Assembly (NCBI GenBank): GCA_002786065.1
Contig: NHNY01000004.1
Span: 248,001 to 312,000 of the forward strand
DNA from: Microcyclospora pomicola
Lineage: Eukaryota; Ascomycota; Dothideomycetes; Capnodiales
Direction: 5' to 3'
Length of the DNA stretch: 64,000 nucleotides
The position numbers were made by a program, and so were the translations under genes. This document shows, one piece after another, positions 1 to 10,315 of the stretch (its first letter is position 1; each line of letters begins with the position of its first letter). The notes under the pieces were generated by a model. The model was not told where the DNA came from. It saw only the letters and a program-made list of their open reading frames with translations, and made no database searches.

Positions 1-1
1 A

Positions 2-1837
2 GCAACGTCCCAGTCGCCGGACTCGTCAAAGTCTCATCCACATCCTCTCCGGTCGCACAGCAAGGATCTGAAACGCCTTCCGAAGCCGGAAGATCGACCG
101 GAGATCCCTAACCTCAGCGTTGTACCCGGCCTTGGATATGATGATGCAGCATACACTTCGATCACTCCAAGAGCTGACATCAACATCGACCTGCCCCCAG
201 TCTACCATGACCGAGGACGACCGAGAGTATCACGACACGATACCACAGTCCCCAGAAGTCCCAAGGACTTTCCCGAAGTACCAACTCGGCCACCTCTGAG
301 ACCGAATGCATCTCATGGCGGTGCATCAATGAGCTCATACTACTCCTATTCCTCAGTAGAGCTCGACAAGAAGTCGATGAGGGTAGCTGCTCAGGAGATG
401 TTCGAAGAGCAGCAGCGCAAACCTTCCATTGGGAGGCTCTACTGTTGCTGCGCTGTACTGTGCTTGCTAAATCTCATGGTCGGCCTCAATGCCACCTCAC
501 TGGTGTCCGCTTTACCCACCATGTCAAAAGACTTGAATGCTGGATCTGTCTCCACCTCCTGGATCGCAATCGCCTCTCTACTCACATCGGCCCTCTTTCA
601 GCCACTAGTCATGCGACTCTCTACTGTCGGCAGCAAGTCATTACTGGTTGTCGGCCTGAGTCTCGTCACGATTGGCTCCATCCTGTCAGCACTCGCTAAG
701 ACGACTTCGACCGTCATCATCGGCAGAATTATCGAGGGAAGCGGTAGTGCTGCGGTTAGGGTCTTGACCCAGCTTATTCTCGGACAGTTGATCACCAGCG
801 AAATCTCGCGAAACTGTGAGAGATGGATTCCAGCCACATTCTGGCTTGGCACAGCCATTGGTCCGATCATTGGTGGCGTATTCACTCATACAGTAGGATG
901 GCGATACATCTTCTACGTCAACCTCCCATTTGCTTTGGTTGGTGGCGTTACGGTGCCATTGCTAGTCAAGCTGCCAGGACCTACTGAGAAGATGTGGCAA
1001 AGAGTCAAGAAGATAGACGTCCTTGGCTGGCTACTTCTGTCAGCATCTTGTACACTTATAATCCTCGCCATCAGCTGGGCGGGTTCGGTGCATCCCTGGT
1101 CCTCATGGCTCGTCATCGTACCGCTACTGGTCGGGATCACTTTGCTGGTAACATCAACAACATACAATCGCTCCAGCAATCACCCCATACTGCCGGTGAG
1201 CTGCTCCACACGTGCGGTGGCAGTACTACCTTGCATGGGAACGACGATTCATGGTATGCTCTTTACTGCTATCCTCTACATGGTAGCAATCTACTTTCAA
1301 GCTGGACTATCAACCACCGCCCAAACTTCAGGATCGTACCTGCTTTCTTGGACCATACCTTTTGTCGTCATTGCAATCGCGGCCTCTTTTGCAGTGCCGA
1401 ACTCTCACAACCACCTCGCAAGTGGTCTCGGCTGGAGCCTTACCACGACCGGCTTCACTCTGACATTACTCTTCACCACCCACACCTCCGCAGTACTTGC
1501 AATCCCAATCGGCGTGCTCACTGGTGCCGCCATGGGTCTCCTCGCTCCTCTCCTTCGCACATCAATCAAAAGGGCTGCCGCCACCGATGATGAAACCATC
1601 CACGCCGGCCCCATACACAGCTTCTTCAGCACTCTAGGCATGTGCCTCGGCCTCGCAGTCGCTAGCAGCGTCTACCTCAACAGACGCACTCAAGGTCAGG
1701 ACGTACTCGATTCACTGAACTCAGTCTGGATCGTCCTGACCGTGCTCTCTGGCACAGCTTTTGTTCTCTGCATCCTCTCGACCGTGCGCGTACACAAAAC
1801 GCCCGGTCTCATCGAACTTCGCCTCGTCAGCGCCTGA
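2..1837 (+). CDS. MFS drug/H+ antiporter (DHA2-like), 5' partial
   Basis: Membrane transporter of the major facilitator superfamily, probably a proton-driven exporter of drugs or metabolites at the plasma membrane. The frame is open from base 2, so the true start lies upstream. The first internal Met (329) follows about 109 codons of a Ser/Pro/Arg-rich hydrophilic segment likely to be the cytosolic N-tail. After it come many hydrophobic helices. Family marks visible: a first helix with LNATSLVSALPTM (DHA2 pattern), GRIIEGSG in helix 4, the antiporter motif C-like GTAIGPIIGGVF and WRYIFYVNLP. Helix count looks like 12-14. The substrate cannot be read from sequence. No intron is seen in this part. 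Confidence 0.85.
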   Translation, partial: ATSQSPDSSKSHPHPLRSHSKDLKRLPKPEDRPEIPNLSVVPGLGYDDAAYTSITPRADINIDLPPVYHDRGRPRVSRHDTTVPRSPKDFPEVPTRPPLRPNASHGGASMSSYYSYSSVELDKKSMRVAAQEMFEEQQRKPSIGRLYCCCAVLCLLNLMVGLNATSLVSALPTMSKDLNAGSVSTSWIAIASLLTSALFQPLVMRLSTVGSKSLLVVGLSLVTIGSILSALAKTTSTVIIGRIIEGSGSAAVRVLTQLILGQLITSEISRNCERWIPATFWLGTAIGPIIGGVFTHTVGWRYIFYVNLPFALVGGVTVPLLVKLPGPTEKMWQRVKKIDVLGWLLLSASCTLIILAISWAGSVHPWSSWLVIVPLLVGITLLVTSTTYNRSSNHPILPVSCSTRAVAVLPCMGTTIHGMLFTAILYMVAIYFQAGLSTTAQTSGSYLLSWTIPFVVIAIAASFAVPNSHNHLASGLGWSLTTTGFTLTLLFTTHTSAVLAIPIGVLTGAAMGLLAPLLRTSIKRAAATDDETIHAGPIHSFFSTLGMCLGLAVASSVYLNRRTQGQDVLDSLNSVWIVLTVLSGTAFVLCILSTVRVHKTPGLIELRLVSA

Positions 1838-2781
1838 CGTTCTCACTACACACCCACACCATCTCTCTTCAGTTACCATTTACCTGACGTTTCACTGGCT
1901 TCCACGCGCTTCACTTCAATGATATCCCACTTTCTCGAGCCACCACCGACATCAAAGCGCGGGAGTGAGCTTCCTTCTACTTTTGGACCACTTCGGCTCC
2001 ACCTTGACTTTTTCGACCTTGCACAGCGATAATCCCACTAGCGACGCATCTCCTTTTCTTTTACATCTTGGCTCCGGCGTCCTTCGACGGCACTGATGGC
2101 TTGTAATGCCGGCACAGCAGACTACATTCTGCACGACCTTCAATGAACTGTTTTCCTTATGGACGGATTTAGGGGGGGATCTAGGTGCATCTTCGGGGCG
2201 TTCTGTATACATCACCACATCTCATGTAGAGTAGAGGAACTAGCATACGCTTAACGTGTACGAACAACCATTTCTTTGGCAATTTTGGTTCCACTCTTTT
2301 CAATGTGCAACGCGATGAGACAGTAATACTTGAACCATTTTGGGGAAGGTGGTTTCACGACTGTTTTCAGGATCGAGTTTGGATGTTGTATCTCGGAACT
2401 GTCCTCTATAGTGGAATATATGTAATTGAGCAGAATTTTCCTATGCATAGCCTTTGCCCTTCAATCCGTTCTACCCTGCTTATGGGAAAGACTGAGGAAG
2501 AGGGAGACCATGCCGTGATGCCGTGATGCCGATCCTGCGTGCCTCACAGGCCTTTACCGAGTCCGCCACTCTAATAGTTCGTGTGTATACCCTTATAACC
2601 ATTTTCCGAATCCATTACCTTTTCCAGTAAATGTAAATGCCTTTATCCAGTCCACGCCTTTTTGGTATATGTCAAGGGAATCAAACCCGTTCCTCGCTCA
2701 GAACGCTCAGCAAAATGTGAATGCAATCCTGCGCCTCTGCTGACCCGAATGTCTTCAAACTATGCATCTCTCTTCATGTAC
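1838..2781. other. Intergenic, convergent
   Basis: A 3'-to-3' gap between the transporter and the Ups2 gene. The start (about 1850-1990) is C/T-rich as in a 3' UTR. I see no credible coding frame, RNA gene or repeat. Confidence 0.5.
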
Positions 2782-3357
2782 TTATGCCGCCTGCTCCCGA
2801 ACCCGAGACGCATTCTTCTCCCGCTGCTCGCTAAACACCTCGCGACTGATGGCCAGGACGCGCTCGAAGCCCTCGCGGCCCTTGACGGCGTTCTGGCGGA
2901 AGCGCTCGACGGAGAACTCCTCGATGGTGTTCTTGATCTTCTGCCAGCCGCCGCACAGAGCGATGATCTTGGCGCTCTGCTCGAACGTCGTGTGCCCGGC
3001 GCCGCGCGCGCTCGGCCGGTACACCACCTTCTCCTGCACCGAGATGAGCTCGGCGAAGGTCATGTTCTGGCTGCACATGGTCACCTGCCGCGCCGCCGGG
3101 TCCACGTACGACACCTCGTACACCATCGACGTGTCGTTGCCGAAGAACGACTTCATCCACGACGGCATCGCTTGCCGGCAGGTAATCAGCCGCTCCGTGC
3201 GCAGGATGTGCGTGTGCGGGTCCAGCGAGCGCGACAGCGTGTCGACCGCGATGACATGCGTCGACTTGTCGTTCCACGGGCAATATTTGCGCCAGTTGCA
3301 GGTGCTGACTTCGTCCCATGAGTAGGCGAAGTCGTGTGTGGAGGAGAAGAAACGCAT
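2782..3357 (-). CDS. UPS2: PRELI/MSF1 domain protein, Ups2-like mitochondrial lipid transfer
   Basis: A 191-residue single-exon protein made almost wholly of one PRELI/MSF1 domain. In yeast, Ups2 with Mdm35 carries phosphatidylserine across the mitochondrial intermembrane space for phosphatidylethanolamine synthesis. Visible marks: N-terminal FFSSTHDFAYSWDEV, WRKYCPWNDKSTHVIAVD, RTERLITCRQ and the C-terminal EEFSVERFRQNA helix. These fit Ups2 better than Ups1, because Ups2 also has the THVIAVDVL and TERLIT segments. The start is set by the conserved MxxFxxxxxF opening. Codon third positions in the middle (about 2830-3260) are strikingly G/C-rich compared with flanking DNA, which also creates long antisense open frames there. 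The alternative is the Ups3 paralog. Confidence 0.87.
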   Translation of the reverse strand: MRFFSSTHDFAYSWDEVSTCNWRKYCPWNDKSTHVIAVDTLSRSLDPHTHILRTERLITCRQAMPSWMKSFFGNDTSMVYEVSYVDPAARQVTMCSQNMTFAELISVQEKVVYRPSARGAGHTTFEQSAKIIALCGGWQKIKNTIEEFSVERFRQNAVKGREGFERVLAISREVFSEQREKNASRVREQAA

Positions 3358-4024
3358 CGTTTCGATGGGGGAATGCCGGTCGAAGGTGTGTTCAAGTGAT
3401 GGTTGCTTTTTTCGGTTTCGCTTGCGAGAGTGCGTCTACGTTCGAAAAGGATCCCGGACGTCCAAAGATGGATTTTTGTGCGAGCGAACGTGGTCGTATA
3501 TCAGCTAGATGATGGTCTGATATATGCGTGATATTCGTGATGGGTATAGGCCGTAATCGTTGGTTGATGGGAGGGGGGTAAGACAAAGCAACGAGCTGGG
3601 AGAAGTGAAACAAAGAAAGTTGCGAAGGCGTCGTGAGATATCGGGACCGTGTCCGGGCAGCCCAGAAGCCAAAGATTTTGCCCCGGACGATCGGCACACC
3701 CTCGATGACTTCACGCATTCACTTTCTACTTCGCAGTGTTGTCGTTGGAAAGACGGTCATTCTACTCTCAACCATGACCCAGCTACAGTCATATACATAC
3801 ATGGTGGTGCAGCTCGAGCGAGGTATAGCAATGTGCGACTCTGCTATGAAATGTCTCGGGATTAAAGATGTCAAGATCCAGAGGACGCTACGCTGAAAGT
3901 GCTGTAGTCCAGGGTTCACTAGCTTCACGCCGAAGAATTGCAGGTGTCTCCTGATATCATGTGACACCAACCATGAACATTGTATGTGCGTGCTGTCCAT
4001 GTTCACACCACACCTCAGCTATAC
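3358..4024. promoter_or_regulatory. Divergent intergenic promoter region, Ups2 / FMT1
   Basis: Head-to-head spacer of 667 bp that must hold both promoters. No clear TATA element or known operator was recognised, and no coding frame is convincing. Confidence 0.4.
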
Positions 4025-5194
4025 ATGTTGAGCCTAGCACAATCATCACGTCGTGCTGTATACTCGACAAGGCCGTTGCGACGATGGTTACACATACGTG
4101 GCGTACATGATGTACAGCCAAAGCCACACGAACCTCTTCACGTCCTCTTCTGTGGCGCCGACCACTTCTCGATCGCTTCGCTGCGTGCCATCTGGGAATT
4201 GTCAAAGAACGATCCAGACAAGATCCGCTCCATCGATGTTGTCTGCCGGAAAGATAAACGAGCTGGCCGTGGATTGAAGCAGATTCAAGCAGTTCCCATC
4301 AAGGCTGTGGCGCAAGAACTGGAACTCGGTCTACATCAGATCGACACCTTCACAGGCTGGCAGCCTCCGCCTTCGGTGAACCTGATCATTGCAGTGTCGT
4401 TTGGCTTGCTGGTGCCGGCGAGAATCATCAATGGAGCCAAGTACGGTGGACTGAACGTTCACCCTTCGCTTCTTCCAGATTTGCGAGGACCAGCTCCCAT
4501 CCAACATGCGATCATGAAGGGACGGCAGTACACTGGCGTTACGTTGCAGACCATGCATCCGACCCGCTTCGATAATGGTGCTGTTCTTGCTCAGACGGAT
4601 CCCGAATCTGTACCGTTGTCGAACGATACAACAGCCCATGAACTAACCTCTAGGTTAAGTATCGTGGGCGCGGAGGTTCTCCGCAAGAGTCTCGAGTCTG
4701 GACTTTTCGTTGAGCCGCTTCAAGATCTTAGCCGAGCAATGCCTGATGCTGCTTTAGAGCATGCGCCAAAGATCGCGCCCGCTGACCGTCACATCGATTG
4801 GGACATATGGACTGCCGCCGACTTCTCTCGGCGAGATCGAGCGATCGGCAATTTGTGGGATGTTGTGACTGCCCATAAGGTACTACAGACCGAGAAATAT
4901 CCGAGGTTGACCTTTGCTGGTCCATGGACTGTCCTCACGACGCAGGAGGGCGAAGCTTCCAATGCACCCGGCTCTCCCCTTCTTGTTGCAGAGGGTAAAG
5001 GCCATCGCCTAGGCTTTCGCACCTCAGACGGTCAAGTTATGTCTCCAACGTCGGCAACGCTCGAGGCAGGTGCTCGCGGCACTGGCCTAGATACTCTGAT
5101 CCGCAGTCTGAAGGCGACGGCAAAGAAGGGCAAAGCAGAGACCTCGCAAGACACAAAGCTTCAATTTGGTGATTCGCAGAAAGCAAAACTTTGA
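4025..5194 (+). CDS. FMT1: Mitochondrial methionyl-tRNA formyltransferase
   Basis: Transfers a formyl group from 10-formyl-THF to initiator Met-tRNA for mitochondrial translation. About 389 residues if started at the second in-frame Met (4025). A Met 45 bases upstream is possible, but the later one gives a standard Arg-rich mitochondrial presequence (MLSLAQSSRRAVYSTRPLRR). The formyltransferase core begins at LHVLFCGADHFS. The catalytic triad of the family is readable: N144 and H146 in NVHPSLLPDLRGPAPI, and D183 in FDNGAV. A weaker C-terminal OB-like region follows (WDVVTAHKVL, GPWTV) and ends in a Lys-rich tail. One exon. Confidence 0.93.
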   Translation: MLSLAQSSRRAVYSTRPLRRWLHIRGVHDVQPKPHEPLHVLFCGADHFSIASLRAIWELSKNDPDKIRSIDVVCRKDKRAGRGLKQIQAVPIKAVAQELELGLHQIDTFTGWQPPPSVNLIIAVSFGLLVPARIINGAKYGGLNVHPSLLPDLRGPAPIQHAIMKGRQYTGVTLQTMHPTRFDNGAVLAQTDPESVPLSNDTTAHELTSRLSIVGAEVLRKSLESGLFVEPLQDLSRAMPDAALEHAPKIAPADRHIDWDIWTAADFSRRDRAIGNLWDVVTAHKVLQTEKYPRLTFAGPWTVLTTQEGEASNAPGSPLLVAEGKGHRLGFRTSDGQVMSPTSATLEAGARGTGLDTLIRSLKATAKKGKAETSQDTKLQFGDSQKAKL

Positions 5195-5252
5195 TTGAGT
5201 CATGAGTTTGTGTATGATATCTCTGATTTCGCGACAAGGGGATCCACTTGGT

Positions 5253-5860
5253 TCAGATCTCAACAACAATCTTGGTCCCTGAGACGCCAGCGCATGCCGT
5301 GTCCGCAGCCGACTGTAAGCTCTCAAGGCCACTTCCAACTTTCGTCTTTGGCAGACCCTACAAACTTCCATTGGCCAGTCCATCGGTGATGAAGCTCTCC
5401 CAAATCGGGAATGAGAATTCGTCAAGACCAAAGACAGACATCGCTTGAATTTTGCTCGAGAGCTCCATTGAACTTTTGTGTGTTGCTGGCAACAAGCCAC
5501 CGCCTAATCTTTCGAGGATCGCTATGCTGTTCTGAAAGGTTGCCTCTTGAGTGATGGTATCGGAGACACCAAGGGACTCGTCTTTCCTCACAGCTTTTAC
5601 CACGTCTGCAACCAAGCTGTCGGTCTTGTGGTCGAAGACGTCTCCCTCGTCACACTCCCGAACCGGATCAAAGTTGTGCTTTCCGGCCACTCCAATGACT
5701 CGCACGCCTGCTGCCGTCGCAAGATTGGCAGCCATCGACCTGACAGATCCCGAAGCCACCGTAAACGAGCATCACATCTCCCCGAGGCGTAGGCTTCGCA
5801 CTCGGCCAGGGCAGACCATGAAGTCGAACAGTCCGGACGCTGCGGTGTCCACAGCCATCG
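5253..5860 (-). pseudogene. Relic of an MDR-family (zinc-type alcohol dehydrogenase/enoyl reductase-like) oxidoreductase
   Basis: The minus strand carries the C-terminal half of a medium-chain dehydrogenase/reductase in pieces. In order: a helix fragment AVDTAASGLFDF near 5820-5858, the run PSAKPTPRGDVMLVYGG near 5750-5805 in another frame, then a long stretch 5358-5750 in a third frame (SVRSMAANLATAAGVRVIGV, the Rossmann dinucleotide region, and SVFGLDEFSFPIWE). An in-frame stop at 5355-5357 interrupts it before the family's ending GLESLQSAADTACAGVSGTKIVVEI, stop at 5253. That is two frame changes and one internal stop. The N-terminal GroES-like half is absent. It is therefore truncated and dead as read, unless unrecognised introns exist, which the split points do not suggest. 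Confidence 0.75.
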
Positions 5861-6298
5861 CATAAACACCTCATTACCTGTTCTGAGTATACACAAGTTC
5901 TTTACGCTATAATCACAGTATTATTCGCCCGAATTAGTCGTGCGACGACATATGGAGACCAAGTCTGAACAACGTTGAATTTCTCATTCATACTGCACTT
6001 CGCACTCCACCCTTTCGCAAGTAAGGGCAATGAGTGATCTACGAGTCAGTCTTTGTTCCGAGAAAAACGCTGGGCTTTCGTCAAGGAAAGTCAGTCGTCC
6101 ATAGATGTTACAGCAATGCCATATTTTCACCCACTTCCTTGATACTACTGCTTGTATCATACAGCTCGTTCGTTGCCGCCACCAGGTAGTTACCATTCAT
6201 TAAGCGAGCTTCGATCAGGGTCATCAAAGGGTCATAAGCATACGGTCATAAGTATTTAGGATGTGTCTTCTTGGCCATCCTTGTCACATCCATGACAA
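5861..6298. other. Intergenic
   Basis: Between the oxidoreductase relic and the 3' end of the RING gene. Near 6218-6256 the string ggtcat(a) recurs three times within about 35 bases. Otherwise nothing recognised. The missing N-terminal half of the relic is not found here. Confidence 0.4.
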
Positions 6299-7453
6299 TC
6301 ACTCGTCATATTCCAGCAAGTGCCGAACATTTCTGTAGCCACCGGCTTTTCGATCCTCGGGCACGGTGATGTCTGCGACCCTCGCCTTCTGGCTCTTGAC
6401 GGTGTCTTCCTTCTGCCACGGGGCACGACAGAAGGGACAGGTGACCCTGCCTGATTTGGTCCGCTCCCACTGCTCGAAACAAGCTTTGTGGATGTTGTTG
6501 CCACAAGCAGCGCGACACCAGGTGACATCTTCACCTTCGTCGAACTCTGTAAAGCAAATCGGGCAATCATCGCTCAGAGCCTTGCGTTTCTCGTCCATGG
6601 CATCTTCTTCGGCAAAGTCGCTAGCAAGTGCCGGAGATGCTGCGAAAATGTCGCGAAGTTCTGATGTCAAGAACGCGTTCTGCTGTTCCAATTCACTCGA
6701 TGTCTTCAGTACGTGGTGAAGAACGTAGAGAATGTGCTTGCAGCAGCTTCGATCGCCTCTAGCCTGGAACAACCCTACTGGGCATGTACAGCTGGGTAGA
6801 TGCGAGATAGTCACGGTATACACGTTGCCAGTGGACCCAGCAAGCTGTACTTTCTCACGTGGGCAGTCCGCATGATGAGCATGGCAGTCGGGTTCTGCCG
6901 ACCGCTCCCGATCAATCACATACATCCGTTGTGTTATGGCTGCCTTCAAAGCCCTGGTGAACTTGTCGTCAGGCTCGTCAACATAGCTATGCGATAGTCA
7001 GCGAGCGGCCGCTACCATTATCGGCGAGAACACTTACGAGCGAAGTCGTTTCTCAGAAGCACCATTCTTCAATTTTTTGATACGCCTTTCTTCACGAGCA
7101 ACGCGTTTCTCGGCGGCATCAGCATGCCAATCAGGGGCGTTCTCCGAGACTTTCGTGCTTTGCTGCTTGCCAGAGTGCAATGTCTCCGACGCCTCCACAT
7201 CATACTCGTCGTCCATGACCTTGAGCTTTTTGCTGCGGACCACTGATGTGTTTGCTTTCTTGGAACTTGTACCCACAGACTGCTCTGAGAACGCTGCATC
7301 CGCTTTGTCGTTGTCGTTGGGCACACTGTTCTTCTTCCTGCGTTTAGGCGCTGGCAAGGACAATGCAAGATCGTTCTCGGCAGCTGGCTCGTCTGCATAT
7401 GTCTGGACGGCCTTCCGCACTCGCCCAGAACGTCTCAGACCCTCAGATGCCAT
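6299..7453 (-). CDS. SWIM and RING zinc-finger protein, probable E3 ubiquitin ligase
   Basis: Two exons, 7453-7038 and 6986-6299, with a 51-bp intron (GTAAGTG at 7037, CATAG ending at 6987). They join in frame as ..LRS-YVDEPDDKF.. to give 367 residues. Start ATG at 7453. The N-terminal third is basic and disordered (RRSGRVRKAV, PKRRKK). A SWIM finger lies near residues 205-223 (CTC..CCKH). A RING finger spans about 280-325 (CPIC..C..H..C..CPFC). SWIM plus RING resembles the ZSWIM2/MEX class, where SWIM binds partners and RING recruits an E2. Substrate unknown. Probably nuclear, given the basic N-terminus (inference). Confidence 0.85.
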
Positions 7454-8406
7454 CGTAATAACACATTGAACCCAACTTGACGAGAGACTGCCAGGAGAGG
7501 GTAATGTGGTGACCACCATCAAGTGAAGTACTTGGGTGGCGACGATGTGCGCTGCGTCTGCATACACTGCTCTGATTGGTCAGCGGCCTGGCCTGCCTGG
7601 ACTAGTGAGCGATATACACGCGACCTCACGTGAGAAGATTCTCACTACTACATGTACACTTGGTGGATAAATCTACGCATTGACTTCATCAGTACATAAT
7701 TTTCGAGCACTTGCAAGATCAAACAAATTGTCTTGATTGCACTGAACACAAAGGTGTGGCGCAACGGTCTGGCTGGATTGCCAACGACATACTGCCATTT
7801 GGGCGGATAGGGGGATACTGTACGCGGGCAGATGGCGAGCATAGGATCCAGGAGCTTATCATCCATGTAAGGTATCGAGTCGAGCGTCGAACATCGTCTG
7901 GATAAACCTGCCGATACAAACAGGTGGTAATGGATGAGGGGAGTGAGGGTATAAGGAACCGTTGTCTTTTGTCGACGGAGGTTGATGCTAGGCGTGGCGA
8001 CGCTATTTCAGTTGTGTGAGGTCAAGCGAACGTCGGCCATTGTCCAGACCCTTGCTTACGGACATAGCAGTAGTGGGTTGCGGCTGGAACAATACAAGAG
8101 AAGACGGTTCCATCGAGAAAGACCTGTCTCACCACACTCTACAGATCAAACTGCTCTAGCTCTAATCCTGATGAGCTGGATCGACCTCCAAGAGTGTCAC
8201 ACCAAGATGCTTGTCAGCTTATACAGCACCTGCAAAGCCTTCGATACAAGTAGTCGTTGAGATCACATCGGCATCTGGTTTCGGGACGGGAAAGCACGCT
8301 GGCATGGGTGATGAGTCTTCCGTTCTGGCCAAACCCATTCCACGCATATGCGTACTTTATCCTACGGAAATTACTGTCGTGCTCTTAGAAATGACCTTAG
8401 CCATCC
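7454..8406. other. Intergenic
   Basis: Upstream of the RING gene and downstream of the GT8 gene. A small open frame continues upstream of the RING start codon but has no conserved look and is likely 5' UTR. Nothing else recognised. Confidence 0.45.
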
Positions 8407-9447
8407 CTAATCGAGCCGCTCGTGGCCGGGAGAAGGGGTTGCAGCGCCTTGAACGATCTTTTCTCTACAAAACGCCTGCATTTCGTTCATAGCCTCGTTC
8501 CAGGCCTGCACCAACTCTGGCTCCACCCATGGCTCATCGGTGATCCAGAAACGGTCGTGCAGGGTTGCGGTTCCGCAAGTGAGATCCTCGGCTCTGGGCC
8601 AGTTCACGTTCCACTTCCGGTCGAATTGTTTCCAAGGCATTGGCCCATCATCCCTATGAGCATACCTGAAGATTCCCTGCTCCATGTACTGGTTGTCGTA
8701 GCTGTCTGGAAATGCGAGAAGAGACACATAATACTCATACAGTTTCGGGGAGGGCGATGCGAGCCAGAAGCCGCTATTGAGCGCCGTGTACCAGCACGGA
8801 GTGGGCGGGCCTGGCTTTCGATTCGCGTATGTATCAGACACTGCGACAAACAGATATCTGTCTGGCAGGGGTGGCATCCGAGGAAGGCTCATACGATCTT
8901 GTTCGCTTTCACTTGCGTGTGGTCGGAGCTTTTGACCTGGTAGGGGCGTGATGCGAAGAAGATGGGGGAAATCCTCTTCGGCTTCCCCGCGAGTCTCATA
9001 ACTCTGCCTCGAGACAGGTTCGCTCCAGATGCCATCCAAGGACTTGGTCAGAAGCATGTCTGCGTCAAGGTACAAGATTCGGTCGTAGGAAACTTGCTCG
9101 AAGATGCGCAATTTGCAAAGCTGGTCGACCCATCGCTCACGCCGCGGATAGATTCCTGGATGGGCCACGTAGTCTAGCTCAGTCACACACGCCCCCATAC
9201 TTCGAAAGGCATTGCGTCGTGCCTCGGAAACATGTGGCACCACGAACACTACGAATGGGATCCCGAGCTGTGTGCACGTTGAAGGACGATGCAGGATTTG
9301 ATGAATGAGCAGCCGAACGGCATCGAAGTAGGGATCCTCATCGCTCTCGCCTATTGAACGAGTGCAATAGAACGTTGCATAAACGACTCTATCTTCTATG
9401 CTCGCCATGGACTCTGGCCTGTCACGGAGCGTTCGTAACGGTGCCAC
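8407..9447 (-). CDS. Glycosyltransferase family 8 protein (glycogenin/galactinol-synthase-like)
   Basis: 346 residues, one exon. A GT-A type sugar transferase using a nucleotide sugar and Mn2+. The core starts at VVYATFYC. The metal-binding DxD motif is DAD at residues 128-130 within RILYLDADMLL, typical of GT8. Further on, ALNSGFWLASPSP matches the family's asparagine-containing motif (LNSGxx), and the segment around YMEQGIFRY and WNVNWP follows in the usual order. There is no signal peptide or transmembrane helix, so it is likely cytosolic. Met14 (9408) is an alternative start. Acceptor unknown; glycogenin itself is not indicated because no long C-terminal region follows. Confidence 0.82.
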   Translation of the reverse strand: MAPLRTLRDRPESMASIEDRVVYATFYCTRSIGESDEDPYFDAVRLLIHQILHRPSTCTQLGIPFVVFVVPHVSEARRNAFRSMGACVTELDYVAHPGIYPRRERWVDQLCKLRIFEQVSYDRILYLDADMLLTKSLDGIWSEPVSRQSYETRGEAEEDFPHLLRITPLPGQKLRPHASESEQDRMSLPRMPPLPDRYLFVAVSDTYANRKPGPPTPCWYTALNSGFWLASPSPKLYEYYVSLLAFPDSYDNQYMEQGIFRYAHRDDGPMPWKQFDRKWNVNWPRAEDLTCGTATLHDRFWITDEPWVEPELVQAWNEAMNEMQAFCREKIVQGAATPSPGHERLD

Positions 9448-10315
9448 GATCGTCGTGCTTATCGAACCCGTATAGTTTAAAGATAGACGAGGGTAACGTA
9501 GCGTGATTATAGGATGAGGTGACCGAGAACATCAGGGTTGTGTATACAGATGATTACGACTACGGTCGTTCCCATACTGTAACTCCGAAGTACCGGGCGA
9601 CGCTGATCCTGTAGGGGGTGATCGGAAGTCTCTGTAACTTCTCGGCGACATGAGATAGTAGAGCTATGACGTAGGTAAATGCAATGCCCACTGCATCAAT
9701 CTATGCGATACTGCACGAGGTACAGGGATCTTGAAAGTTTGGAGGTAACGCAGCGCCTCTATACCATACCTTACCATGCCATGGCTGAAGGTGTTGACAG
9801 ACGCGAGCTGTGCCCTACGCTGAAGGACGCTGGACCCCGACGACCTGCTCAAGAAGAGCTCGGCCGCTAAATGAGATTGCCGTTGGTACGCGGACCGTTG
9901 GCATGCGGGAGAAGCCAGAGTCCACTCATTCTAGATCGGTGCCGAACGGGGTCGACGGAGAGCGTGAGAAGAGCGAGGCACTGAATGGATACTGCATGAG
10001 TTTCGCTATCTACAAAGTAGCGAGCGTAGCATGAAATGATAGATGCGGATGCCTTGCCAAGCGCTGAGTCAGCCTCGGCCTCTTTGTTCCGTGTTCGACG
10101 AGCTGAAATCACCTTCAAATGTTCGTTGCTCAGTACAGTAGACTGTAGCGGCCGATCCTCGTCTCTACCTCGTTAATAGATATCATTCAACTCATCGACC
10201 TACCCTGTAACTGCTTGAATCGGCTGCTGTATCTTACTCGTAGGCCAACCGCTCTCGATGCGTAAGGTATCTAAGGTAGGACGGTACTTGGTGCGCATAG
10301 CACAGTGACCTCAAC
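9448..10315. promoter_or_regulatory. Divergent intergenic region, GT8 / ankyrin gene
   Basis: 868 bp between two start codons. No convincing small gene. No operator recognised. Confidence 0.4.

Noticed and set aside
2675-2700. Possible tRNA T-arm (minus strand GGGTTTGATTCCC)
   Set aside because: Only three base pairs of stem, and no anticodon arm or acceptor stem could be fitted around it.
2662-3321. Open frame of 219 codons on the plus strand
   Set aside because: It lies antisense to the clearly recognised Ups2 gene and exists because that gene's third positions are G/C-rich. Its composition is Arg/Ala/Leu-biased with no family pattern.
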